Assembly: GCA_021325235.1 (NCBI GenBank)
Contig: JAJPHN010000034.1
Span: 62,001-126,000 of the forward strand
Source of the DNA: Terriglobia bacterium
Lineage (GTDB): Bacteria > Acidobacteriota > Terriglobia > Bryobacterales > Bryobacteraceae
Length of the DNA stretch: 64,000 nucleotides
Direction of reading: 5' to 3'
Every line of letters starts with the position of its first letter. Position 1 is the stretch's first letter. Below, one piece after another: positions 26,901-33,615 of the stretch. The notes below the pieces were generated by a model. That model was not told the origin of the DNA and ran no database searches. It saw nothing but the letters and a program-made list of their open reading frames with translations. A program made the translations under genes and the position numbers.

Positions 26901-27270
26901 CGGCATCGGCATCGATCCCAGCAGCATCGCGCCTCGCGCCGATGTCGTCCCGCGCCAGAGCATTTCGGGCCCGGGCACGGTTGCTCAATACTTCAACACG
27001 GCTGCGTTCACCGATGCCATCGGTCATTTCGGTACCGCCAGCCAAGGCGTGCTGCTCGGTCCGGGCATCGAGAACTGGGACCTCTCGGGAATCAAGAACA
27101 TCAAGTTCACCGAGCGGTTCAACCTGCAGTTCCGCGCCGAGTTCTTCAACGCCTTCAACCACGAGTCGTTCAGTACCGTCAGCAGCAACGTGGATAGTTC
27201 GAATTTCGGCCGCATCACCGGCGGCCACCTTCCCCGGAATATCCAGCTCGGCTTAAAATTGAATTTCTGA
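23902..27270 (+). CDS. TonB-dependent receptor-like outer membrane protein (Oar-like)
   Basis: 1122 residues from ATG 23902, with AAGGGG six bases upstream; the in-frame ATG at 23854 precedes this good site and the signal peptide, so it was rejected. Signal peptide LALFALFLLFAGSFTLLNAQ is followed by a carboxypeptidase-regulatory-like domain (ATLTGTITDPTGAVVQGAEI), a plug with LNNRNFEQLVTLQPGV and SVNGARTGANNWTVDGADIND, and a long beta-barrel ending in the outer-membrane signature GLKLNF. There is no clear TonB box. Such proteins are numerous in Acidobacteriota and are thought to import glycans or peptides. The next gene begins at its stop codon. Confidence 0.92.
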   Translation: MRSRSLALFALFLLFAGSFTLLNAQEVAATLTGTITDPTGAVVQGAEITIHNNDTNTDVRTLTTSGSGAYTATNLPPGNYTVNVKASGFRVNSISNVVLHVAELRTLNAQLEPGQVTETVNVASTTTPVQTSSAAQAATITGTQVRELQLNNRNFEQLVTLQPGVVSGLPDIINFGISNTSSVSVNGARTGANNWTVDGADINDSGSNLTLLNVPSVDAIQEFTMQRSTYDAQYGRSGGGQVLVATKSGTSQFHGDAYEFFRNDILNANEFFANTAGRPKAPLRYNDFGFTIGGPLFIPKVYSRSASKTFFFWSEEWRKTGQPSTNTALLPATGELNGSFPGVQLNPASAPAGCITNTPAGGQINPACFSQNAKAYIANIYSKFTANGPSNEYISTVNSKQNYRQDIVRVDQNITDRVHLFGRFMQDDVPTTEPGGLFAGNPLPGISSTATDAPGRNVVGNLTYTISPSVVNEVAYAYSWGAINSSITGSITSPDFVKSLTNNFPYTDPYNRVPGITITGVTGVAIPVSPYHERNIDQNVYDNLSISHGNHSIRTGISVQWMEKTENAVNGTNGSFSFRNAYGNPAFANFLLGDASQFTQANRDIIPDLHYVNIEAFVQDDWKIRPNLTLNLGVRYSYFPSPTDSNNVLDNFDPAVFNPAAAPLINPVTGQFVAGQGVVPATYVNGIIFPKSSCAAVQKTAPVTCSPYGNLVNPNSNNNWGPRAGFAWDPRGNGKTSIRGGYGIYYDRSLNGIWEQNAFANPPLVQSALILNTKFDNPLGGTTSTPLGPTPPHATGNPTFKVPSYQGWNFSVQQQIASNTVLEVAYVGGVGRHLLGEYDPEQPTLGVRFANPTVQVNAIRPYVGYSDFTDIAPLFNSNYNSLQVSMNRHVTNQLTIGLAYTWSRNLADNAADRGAPVNDTYNFYQSYGPPGINTPHVFKASYVWDLPIFKSQQGFFGHVLGGWELSGITTFQSGSSFTITQSNDPFNSDDWGTGAGLFPGGIGIDPSSIAPRADVVPRQSISGPGTVAQYFNTAAFTDAIGHFGTASQGVLLGPGIENWDLSGIKNIKFTERFNLQFRAEFFNAFNHESFSTVSSNVDSSNFGRITGGHLPRNIQLGLKLNF

Positions 27271-28394
27271 CGAGCTGTACTTCGTTTAAAGCCGCCGCAG
27301 CGCTTCTTCTCCTTGGCGCTGCGGCAGCTTTTCCTTCTACTCAACTCGACTCTCTTCTCGCGCAAGGCTCCCAGGCGCTTCAGCAGGGCCGGTTCGCACT
27401 CGCGGAATCGGATTTCCGCCAGGCGCTTGTGCTCTCTCCCAATTCTGTCGAGATACTCAACGACCTTGCAATCTCGCTTGTGAATCAGGCACGCGTCGAT
27501 GAAGCCATCGAACTTTATCGCCGCGCGTTAAAGATCAAACCCGGCGACTCGATAACCACTCGCAACCTCGCCGTCGCCTATTTTCGAGGCCATTACTACG
27601 AGAAGGCGCGCCCGCTGGTTGAGCAAGTCGCGCGCGATCAACCCAATTTCCAATCTCTCGATCTCGCCGGACTTACGCTCTTCGCCCTCGATCAATATCG
27701 CCCCGCTGCTGAATACCTGGAACGCGCCAGCGCTCTGCAGCCGCGTGATCTTGCGACGCTGAATGCCCTCGGCAATATCTATCTGCGCCTGCACGATTAC
27801 GCGAAAGCTACCGATGTCTTCGCGCGCATGCTCAAAGCCGATCCAAACTCAGCCGAAGCGCACGTCCTGATGGGCATGGCCTACGACAAGATGTCGCGCA
27901 ACGACGACGCGCTCGCCGAGTACCAGGCCGCCGAACGCGCCGACCCGAAGTTTCCCGGCGTGCACTCCGGTCTCGGTCTCATCTACTGGAAACAATCGAA
28001 GTATGCAGAGGCCAAACGCGAATTTGAAGCCGAGCTGAGCCGCTATCCCAACAGCCCGGTCTCGCTCTGTCTTCTGGGGCAGATTCTGCAGCGGGAAGGC
28101 AATCCCTCCGCCGCGCGCGATTACTATCAGGCCGCCGTCAACACCAATCCGAATTACCAGGAAGCACTATTCGGCCTCGGCCAAACGGAATTAGCGCTGA
28201 ACAATCCCTCCGCCGCCATTGCGCCCTTGCAGAAGGCCGTCAAGCTCAACCCGAATTCTGTGCAGGCTCATTTCGTACTCGGCACGGCTCTCAAAAAAGT
28301 GGGTCGCACCCGTGAAGCGCTAGCCGAGCAGCGCACCGCTGAGCAGATTCAAGCCGCACAACGCGCGCGTGAGGCCGAAAAGCTTAATCGCTAA
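27267..28394 (+). CDS. Exported TPR protein, possibly starting at a non-standard codon
   Basis: About 375 residues if read from CTG 27267, which overlaps the receptor's stop (CTGA). From the last in-frame stop (27195) to 27429 there is no ATG, GTG or TTG. The first is GTG 27429, which would remove a convincing signal peptide (FKAAAALLLLGAAAAFPSTQ) and the first TPR helix (LLAQGSQALQQGRFALAES). I therefore infer coupled initiation at CTG 27267 or ATT 27258. Eight or more TPR units follow, e.g. VEILNDLAISLVNQARVDEAI and ATLNALGNIYLRLHDYAKA. Such proteins often accompany the preceding receptor and may bind partners in the periplasm. Confidence 0.7.
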   Translation: MTSCTSFKAAAALLLLGAAAAFPSTQLDSLLAQGSQALQQGRFALAESDFRQALVLSPNSVEILNDLAISLVNQARVDEAIELYRRALKIKPGDSITTRNLAVAYFRGHYYEKARPLVEQVARDQPNFQSLDLAGLTLFALDQYRPAAEYLERASALQPRDLATLNALGNIYLRLHDYAKATDVFARMLKADPNSAEAHVLMGMAYDKMSRNDDALAEYQAAERADPKFPGVHSGLGLIYWKQSKYAEAKREFEAELSRYPNSPVSLCLLGQILQREGNPSAARDYYQAAVNTNPNYQEALFGLGQTELALNNPSAAIAPLQKAVKLNPNSVQAHFVLGTALKKVGRTREALAEQRTAEQIQAAQRAREAEKLNR

Positions 28395-28400
28395 AATGCC

Positions 28401-29834
28401 TCAATACTTCGGCACACTCGGATCCACGTCGTTGCTCCACGCCGTGATCCCGCCCGTCATATTCCGCACGTGCTTAAATCCGTTCGCCTTCAGCAGATCG
28501 ACCGCGCGCTGGCTGCGTCCCCCGCTCTTGCACTGCGCCACAATGTCGGCATCTTTATCGAGCTCGTTCAGGTGCTTCGGCAGCTCGCCCAGCGGAATCA
28601 GCTTCGATCCCGGAATGCGCGCAATCTGATACTCATGCGGCTCGCGCACATCGAGCAGCAGGAAGTTATCCCCGCGATCGATCTTCTCCTTCAGTTCCTT
28701 TGCGGTAATCGCGTCGCCAGCTGGTTTCGTTTCGCTCATCGGTTTTACTCCGCAGAACTCCTGATAGTCGATTAATTTTGTCACGCTCGGATGATGCCCG
28801 CAGACCGGGCAATCCGGGTCGCGCCGCAACCGCAGCTCGCGGAATCTCATGCCCAGCGCGTCGTACAGCAGCAGCCGGTTCTTTAGTGTCTCACCGACGC
28901 CCAGAATAATCTTCACCGCCTCAGTCGCCTGGATCAGCCCGATAATGCCCGGCAGAATTCCCAGCACCCCGCCCTCGGCGCAGCTCGGCACCAGACCCGG
29001 CGGAGGCGGCTCCGGATACAAACACCGATAGCACGGCCCGTCTTCATACGCAAAAACCGTCGCCTGTCCTTCGAAGCGAAAAATCGAGCCGTAGACATTC
29101 GGCTTCTTCAGCAGCACGCAGGCATCATTCACCAGATAGCGCGTCGGAAAATTATCCGTGCCATCGATCACGATGTCGTAATCCTTCAAAATGTCGAGCG
29201 CGTTCTCGCTCGTCAATCCCGTCTCGAATTTATCGATCGCGATATTCGGATTGATGTCGCGCATCTTGTCCGCCGCCGAATCGATCTTCTTGCGGCCCAG
29301 ATCGCTCGTTCCGTGAATCACCTGCCGCTGCAGATTCGACGCGTCCACGACGTCGAAATCGACAATACCCACGCGCCCCACGCCAGCCGCCGCCAGATAA
29401 AGCCCAAGCGGCGCACCGAGGCCGCCCGCGCCGATCAGGATGATTTTCGCCTGCTTCAGCTTGAGCTGCCCATCCATACCGACTTCGGGCAGAATCAGAT
29501 GCCGGCTATAACGCGCGATCTCCTCATTGCTCAAAGCCGCCGGCGGTTCCGCTACTCCAGCCGCTCCGCCCGCAATGCTCGGCACAATCGAGATCGTCTC
29601 GTTTCCCTGAAGTTCGGTCTGGTCTTTGTCGAGGTAGCGAATGTCTTCGTCGTTCACATAAACATTTACGAAGCTCCGCAGCTTGCCTTCATCCGTGTAA
29701 AGATTTTTTTTCAAATTCGGGAATTGCGTCGTAAGTTGCCCGAGCGCTTCGGCGACCGTCCCGCCCGTCACCTCAACCGAATCCTGCTCGCCGGTGAATC
29801 GCCGCAGCGCCGTCGGTATCAAAACTTTGGCCAT
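28401..29834 (-). CDS. CysO-like sulfur carrier fused to E1 (MoeB/MoeZ) and rhodanese domain
   Basis: 477 residues in three parts. Residues 1-90 form a MoaD/ThiS/CysO beta-grasp ending in Gly-Gly (89-90) before a linker. Residues ~100-365 are a MoeB/ThiF adenylating domain (GAGGLG 135-140, D161/N167/R170, zinc pairs C268/C271 and C342/C345, candidate thioester C285 in VPSCAEGGVLG). Residues ~375-477 form a rhodanese with the persulfide loop CKSGGRS (C435). In Mycobacterium tuberculosis the separate proteins CysO and MoeZ do this job. Here donor, activator and carrier lie in one chain. It is last in a cysM-mec operon and overlaps mec by 16 bp, which strongly supports the cysteine-synthesis role. 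Confidence 0.88.
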   Translation of the reverse strand: MAKVLIPTALRRFTGEQDSVEVTGGTVAEALGQLTTQFPNLKKNLYTDEGKLRSFVNVYVNDEDIRYLDKDQTELQGNETISIVPSIAGGAAGVAEPPAALSNEEIARYSRHLILPEVGMDGQLKLKQAKIILIGAGGLGAPLGLYLAAAGVGRVGIVDFDVVDASNLQRQVIHGTSDLGRKKIDSAADKMRDINPNIAIDKFETGLTSENALDILKDYDIVIDGTDNFPTRYLVNDACVLLKKPNVYGSIFRFEGQATVFAYEDGPCYRCLYPEPPPPGLVPSCAEGGVLGILPGIIGLIQATEAVKIILGVGETLKNRLLLYDALGMRFRELRLRRDPDCPVCGHHPSVTKLIDYQEFCGVKPMSETKPAGDAITAKELKEKIDRGDNFLLLDVREPHEYQIARIPGSKLIPLGELPKHLNELDKDADIVAQCKSGGRSQRAVDLLKANGFKHVRNMTGGITAWSNDVDPSVPKY

Positions 29835-30244
29835 ACAAACTCCTCTTTCTCTGCTTTCGTCTGATCTGGATCGGGAAGAAAACTATTGGCGTGATCGAAT
29901 TTCCCGCGCTTCACGCTCAGCACCACAAACGAATACCACGGGCACGAATTCTTCAAATCCGTCTGTGAAAAATAAGCGTCCGCGTCTGGATGCGAATGAT
30001 AAATACCAATCAGATCGAGCCCTTTCTCCCGCGCCGCTTTGTCCGCCGCCAGCAAATCTTCCGGACGCAGCTCGTACATCGCGCCCTGCGCACCCGCGTA
30101 CGCGTTTTCCAAAGCCAGCGCCTCCGTTACCCGCTTGTTCTCTCCTTGGATGCGCCCCAGCATCGCCCCGCAGCACTCATTTGGAAATGTTTTTTCGGCA
30201 TGCGCAACCATGGCGCGCCACGGCTGCTCCTCGACTTCGATCAC
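29819..30244 (-). CDS. mec: Mec-type JAMM metallopeptidase of the CysO pathway
   Basis: 141 residues starting at GTG 30242-30244, which overlaps the cysM stop (GTGA); the frame is open further upstream but lies inside cysM. The JAMM/MPN+ motif is complete: Glu in PNECCG, then HSHPDADAYFSQTD (H-x-H-x7-S-x2-D) binding zinc. The homologue in Mycobacterium, Mec, releases cysteine from the CysO-cysteine adduct. Gene order cysM-mec-cysO/E1 matches that pathway. It might also cut the fused carrier after its internal Gly-Gly, an inference from the fusion downstream. Confidence 0.87.
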   Translation of the reverse strand: MIEVEEQPWRAMVAHAEKTFPNECCGAMLGRIQGENKRVTEALALENAYAGAQGAMYELRPEDLLAADKAAREKGLDLIGIYHSHPDADAYFSQTDLKNSCPWYSFVVLSVKRGKFDHANSFLPDPDQTKAEKEEFVWPKF

Positions 30245-31173
30245 TCCTGCCAGAACCTCTCGCTCAAGTATTTCTGGCCGCCATCGCAGAGCACTGTCAC
30301 CACTTCGCCCGTCCGCCCCTCGCGCTCTAATCGCTCCGCCACGCGCGCCGCCGCAACCACATTCGCCGCCGCCGATACGCCCACCAGCAATCCTTCTTCT
30401 CTCGCCAGCCGCCGCGCCATCTGACAAGCCTCCTCCGTCTCCACCCACAGATTGTCGTCCGCCAGTTCCGGATCATAAATCCCTGGCAGAATCGAGCTCG
30501 GCATGTGCTTCGTGCCCTCGATGCCGTGCAGCGGCGAGGCCGGCTGGACTGAGTAGCATTCTACAGAGTCCCCCAGCTCCTGTCGGAGCCGCCGCGTCAC
30601 ACCCGTAAAGGTTCCCGTCGTCCCCAGCGCCGCCAGAAAATGCGTCACCCGCCGTCCGGTCTGCTCCAGAATCTCCGGCCCCGTCGTCTCATAATGCGCG
30701 CGCCAGTTCGCCGGATTGCCGTATTGGTTCGGATAAAAATATTCGTCCGGGCTCGATTCGTAGATCTCCTGGCACACCCGAAATGCGCCATCCGACCCTT
30801 CGGCCGCGCTCGTCAGCACCAGCTCCGCGCCGTACGCACGCAGAATCTGCTTGCGTTCCGGCGACGCATTCTCCGGCAAACACAACTTCACGCGATACCC
30901 TTTGGCCGCACAGATCATCGCGTACGCGATCCCGGTATTTCCACTGGTCGAATCGAGCAGCGTCTTGCCCGGCACCAGCAGCCCGCGCTCCTCGCCATCG
31001 CGAATCATACTCAGCGCGGGCCGGTCTTTCACCGATCCGCCCGGGTTGAAAAATTCGGCCTTGGCCCAGACCGTTGCGCCCGCCCGCGATGCGAGCTGGA
31101 TGCGCAAAAGCGGCGTCCCGCCGATCCTCGCAAGCAATCCCGACTCGGCGACCCTCTCGGCAGCGGCAATCAT
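30241..31173 (-). CDS. cysM: Cysteine synthase CysM (O-phosphoserine/CysO-dependent type)
   Basis: 310 residues of fold-type II PLP enzyme. The Schiff-base lysine is K49 in NPGGSVKDR. The phosphate-binding loop STSGNTGIAYA and the C-terminal region around GVSAAANVV are present. The first gene of a three-gene operon with mec and the CysO-E1-rhodanese fusion, it is predicted to join activated serine with the thiocarboxylated carrier to give CysO-cysteine. Free-sulfide cysteine synthases look similar, so the substrate choice rests on context. It starts 34 bp from a divergent small gene. Confidence 0.9.
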   Translation of the reverse strand: MIAAAERVAESGLLARIGGTPLLRIQLASRAGATVWAKAEFFNPGGSVKDRPALSMIRDGEERGLLVPGKTLLDSTSGNTGIAYAMICAAKGYRVKLCLPENASPERKQILRAYGAELVLTSAAEGSDGAFRVCQEIYESSPDEYFYPNQYGNPANWRAHYETTGPEILEQTGRRVTHFLAALGTTGTFTGVTRRLRQELGDSVECYSVQPASPLHGIEGTKHMPSSILPGIYDPELADDNLWVETEEACQMARRLAREEGLLVGVSAAANVVAAARVAERLEREGRTGEVVTVLCDGGQKYLSERFWQE

Positions 31174-31207
31174 CTCCCTTCCAGTGTAATTTGATAGGGT
31201 TTAAGGA

Positions 31208-31423
31208 ATGAAAGCGGACCGCGTCGAAGTTTCCTGGGACAACCAGAAAAATAAGTGGTTAGTGCGCATCATCGTCGGCGAGGAGGTGATTCGCCGCTAC
31301 TGCAACGATTCGAAAAATGTCGATACCGAAGCCCTGCGCGCCTCAGCGCTGAAAACAGCGCGCGAGGAAGGCTATGAAGTCGATCCGGCAGCCGTGACCG
31401 TCGCCGCCGCCAGCACCATCTGA
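31208..31423 (+). CDS. Small conserved-looking protein of unknown function
   Basis: 71 residues with alternating strands (DRVEVSWDNQKNKWLVRIIVGEEVIRRY) followed by a helix (DTEALRASALKTAREEGYEV). The ribosome-binding site resembles AAGG just before the ATG. Codon use matches neighbours, so it is probably a real gene. It diverges from cysM (34 bp) and converges with the globin gene (5 bp). No motif identifies a function. Confidence 0.55.
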   Translation: MKADRVEVSWDNQKNKWLVRIIVGEEVIRRYCNDSKNVDTEALRASALKTAREEGYEVDPAAVTVAAASTI

Positions 31424-31428
31424 ACCGG

Positions 31429-31806
31429 TTAACTCGGCCGGTTGATCAGAAAACTTGCCGTGTCTCGAAAAAAATTCCCGAGCACGGTCTTCGCCTCGCC
31501 GGGCATCTCGGTTTCTTCGAGCGCAGCGGTCATCAGCCGCAGCCAGTGATCGCGCGCCTCCTCATTCACCGCAAACGGCGCATGCCGCATGCGCAGCCTC
31601 GGATGGCCCCGCTCTTCAATATAGGTTTGCGGACCCCCAAAGCGATAGATCAGAAATCCGCGCAGCCGCTCTTCCGCGCCGGCAAAATCGTGATTCGGAT
31701 ACATCGGCCCAAGCACCGGATCCTCCGGCACCCGCCTGTAAAACGCCCCCACCAGTTCGCGAAATCCCTTCTCGCCAATGGCGGCAAACACCTCGTGTTC
31801 TTCCAT
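31429..31806 (-). CDS. Truncated haemoglobin, group II-like
   Basis: 125 residues, the usual size for 2-on-2 globins. FRELVGAFYRRVPEDPVLGPMYP matches the B/E-helix region with a B10 tyrosine (Y23). GGPQTYIEERGHPRLRMRHAPFAV holds the F-helix with the proximal histidine (H75). A C-terminal helix follows. Group II (trHbO) proteins bind oxygen and nitric oxide and may help detoxify reactive species. The gene overlaps nothing; the PGB-domain gene lies 6 bp upstream on the same strand. Confidence 0.88.
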   Translation of the reverse strand: MEEHEVFAAIGEKGFRELVGAFYRRVPEDPVLGPMYPNHDFAGAEERLRGFLIYRFGGPQTYIEERGHPRLRMRHAPFAVNEEARDHWLRLMTAALEETEMPGEAKTVLGNFFRDTASFLINRPS

Positions 31807-31812
31807 CCCGTG

Positions 31813-32334
31813 CTACTGCGGAGCGCTCTCCTGCGGTGTCTCGCTCCCTTGTGGCAATTCCGTCACCGGCGGAATCTCCGGCTGTGCATTCGGACTCGAC
31901 TGCGCTGCCGAAAGCGGCACCGTTCCCGCCGATGTCCCGTCATGCTTCGGCCCTAATCCCAGCCCCGTCAGACTGAGCGCATTGATCTTCCCATCGGGTT
32001 CGAGTTTCTGATCGGTTTGAAAGCGCTTCAGCGCATCGACCGAATCGTCGTTCCAATTCCCGTCCACCGGCCCTTTGTAATAGCCGCGCTCGGCGAGCGC
32101 CTGTTGAATCTGCTGATAGCGCTCCGCGTCCGGATGCAGCTGATAGCTCGGAGCAGGAGGCTTCCGTGCGCGTGCGCTCTTACCCTTCTTCACACGCGAC
32201 CGCGGCGTCGCCGCATGCAGCGAGCTCGTCTTCGCCGTCTTCTTCCCTTTCGGAGGTTTATCCGGCGTGCTCGCGCCAGCTAGCAACGCGCCCGCCAGAA
32301 TTGTCAAAATCAACCAACGCATGATCGAAGACAA
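31813..32334 (-). CDS. Exported peptidoglycan-binding-domain protein
   Basis: 173 residues. A signal peptide (RWLILTILAGALLAGAS) is followed by a basic Lys/Arg/Pro-rich stretch (KGKKTAKTS, KKGKSARARKPP), then a PG_binding_1 domain (YQQIQQALAERGYYKGPVDG, WNDDSVDALKRFQTDQ) and a Pro/Gln/Ser tail. Such domains bind peptidoglycan non-covalently. No catalytic domain is attached. It diverges from the DAHP-synthase leader, with ~70 bp between them. Confidence 0.8.
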   Translation of the reverse strand: MSSIMRWLILTILAGALLAGASTPDKPPKGKKTAKTSSLHAATPRSRVKKGKSARARKPPAPSYQLHPDAERYQQIQQALAERGYYKGPVDGNWNDDSVDALKRFQTDQKLEPDGKINALSLTGLGLGPKHDGTSAGTVPLSAAQSSPNAQPEIPPVTELPQGSETPQESAPQ

Positions 32335-32401
32335 TCGCCTACTCTTCGATTATGCGACGAACCATCCAGTCCGCCTGCGCTCTCATGTATACTCTAGGTT
32401 C

Positions 32402-32476
32402 GTGACTTCCTACGCCTGCTTCCGCGGCTTTCGATTTTGGTTCTGGCCAAACGAGTGCGCCAGTGGGTCCGCCTGA
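32402..32476 (+). CDS. Aromatic-rich leader peptide of the aroF attenuator
   Basis: A 24-codon ORF from GTG 32402 to TGA 32474-32476. Its core reads F-R-G-F-R-F-W-F-W, preceded by S-Y-A-C: one Tyr, four Phe and two Trp. A TATACT box (32388-32393) lies 8 bp upstream, so the transcript might start at or near the GTG and be leaderless; no good -35 or ribosome-binding site is visible. Stalling at the F/W codons (32429-32446) would leave 32462-32470 free to pair with the terminator's 5' arm. This is the logic of phe/trp operon leaders. Too short to appear in routine gene calls. Confidence 0.72.
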   Translation: MTSYACFRGFRFWFWPNECASGSA

Positions 32477-32521
32477 AGTCATAACAAACAGCGGAATTTA
32501 GAATCAGAGAAAGGGCCCACT
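32462..32521 (+). promoter_or_regulatory. Antiterminator pairing of the aroF leader
   Basis: AGTGGGTCC (32462-32470, inside the end of the leader-peptide ORF) can pair with GGGCCCACT (32513-32521), giving nine pairs with one G-U. The second segment is also the 5' arm of the terminator hairpin. The two structures are therefore mutually exclusive. Translation to the leader stop would cover 32462-32470 and favour the terminator. Confidence 0.7.
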
Positions 32522-32550
32522 CGGAAACGAGGCGGGCCTTTCGAGTTTTT
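32510..32550 (+). terminator. Attenuator terminator before aroF
   Basis: AAAGGGCCC-ACTC / GAGGCGGGCCTTT form a stem of about 11 pairs (small bulges at 32515 and 32519/32533) with a GGAAAC loop (32523-32528). A T5 run at 32546-32550 follows. It ends 22 bp before the aroF ATG. An intrinsic terminator placed upstream of the gene it controls is the mark of attenuation. Confidence 0.75.
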
Positions 32551-32572
32551 GGAGCGAGGTGCCCGACAGCAA

Positions 32573-33610
32573 ATGATCATTTCCATGAAACTGCACGCGA
32601 GCAAAGAAGAGGTCCAGGCCGTCTGCGATCGTATTCGCGAATTCGGCTACAAAGTCCACTCGATCGAAGGCGAGGAGCGAGTCGTCATCGGCGTGGTGGG
32701 CGTCGGCGATGTCACCGCCTGCCTCGAATCGCTCGAAGCCATGCCGCAGGTCGAAAAAGCCGTCCGTATCTCGGCGCCCTACAAATTCGTGAGCAAGGAA
32801 TTCCGCCCCGGCCGCAGTACCATCCAGGCCAATAAGACCGGTATCGGCGGCGACGATTTCATCGTCATGGCCGGCCCCTGCTCCGTCGAAAGCGAAAAGC
32901 AGATTCTCACCACGGCGCACTTCGTCGCCCGCCACGGCGCGACCTTCCTCCGCGGCGGTGCCTTCAAACCCCGCACTTCGCCCTATGATTTTCAGGGCAT
33001 GGAGCTCGAAGGTCTGAAACTCCTGCGAAAAGCCAAAGAAGAGACCGGGCTCGGCATCATCACCGAAGTCATGAGCGATCGCGACGTCTCCATGGTCGCC
33101 GAATACGCCGACATCCTGCAGATCGGCGCGCGCAACATGCAGAATTTCGCTCTGCTTAAGGAACTCGGTAAAGCGCAGCGCCCCGTGCTGCTCAAGCGCG
33201 GTCTCAGTTCGACCATCAAAGAGCTGCTCATGTCTGCTGAATACATCGTTGCCCACGGCAATTCCAACGTGATTCTGTGCGAACGCGGCATTCGCACCTT
33301 CGAGACCGCCACCCGCAACACCTGCGACATCACCGCCGTCCCCGTGCTCAATGAGCTCTCGCACTTGCCCGTGATCCTCGATCCGAGCCACGCCACCGGC
33401 AAGCGCAGCCTCGTCCCGGCCCTCGCGCGTGCGGCCGTTGCCATCGGCGCCGACGGCATGATCGTCGAAGTGCATCCGCAGCCCGAAAAGGCTATCAGCG
33501 ACGGTGCGCAATCGCTCACACTCGATCAGTTCGCCGCCATGATGGCCGAACTGAAGCCCTACATTGCGCTCTGGAAACAATCTCGCGTCAGCGAAATGGC
33601 TACGGCATAG
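32573..33610 (+). CDS. aroF: 3-deoxy-7-phosphoheptulonate (DAHP) synthase, type I-beta with regulatory domain
   Basis: 345 residues from ATG 32573; the longer frame to TTG 32549 would begin inside the terminator. A ferredoxin-like regulatory domain (~1-70, [25 protein letters not shown]) precedes the catalytic TIM barrel with GPCSVES (101-107), [11 protein letters not shown] (132-142), and [12 protein letters not shown]. This matches the Thermotoga-like type I-beta enzyme, which is feedback-inhibited by Tyr/Phe through that domain. It condenses PEP and erythrose-4-phosphate, the first step of the shikimate pathway. The upstream leader gives it a second, transcriptional layer of aromatic control. 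Confidence 0.95.
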   Translation: MIISMKLHASKEEVQAVCDRIREFGYKVHSIEGEERVVIGVVGVGDVTACLESLEAMPQVEKAVRISAPYKFVSKEFRPGRSTIQANKTGIGGDDFIVMAGPCSVESEKQILTTAHFVARHGATFLRGGAFKPRTSPYDFQGMELEGLKLLRKAKEETGLGIITEVMSDRDVSMVAEYADILQIGARNMQNFALLKELGKAQRPVLLKRGLSSTIKELLMSAEYIVAHGNSNVILCERGIRTFETATRNTCDITAVPVLNELSHLPVILDPSHATGKRSLVPALARAAVAIGADGMIVEVHPQPEKAISDGAQSLTLDQFAAMMAELKPYIALWKQSRVSEMATA

Positions 33611-33615
33611 CAGGC

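Noticed and set aside
31425-31445. AACCGG/CCGGTT repeat between the small gene and the globin gene as a terminator
   Set aside because: Only six-base arms with a nine-base loop and no T-run.
32549-32572. TTG start for aroF
   Set aside because: It would begin inside the attenuator's T-run; family N-termini start at the MIIS... position (32573).
32504-33580. Leftward ORF of 358 codons opposite aroF
   Set aside because: Antisense shadow; aroF is unmistakable and the ORF includes the terminator region.
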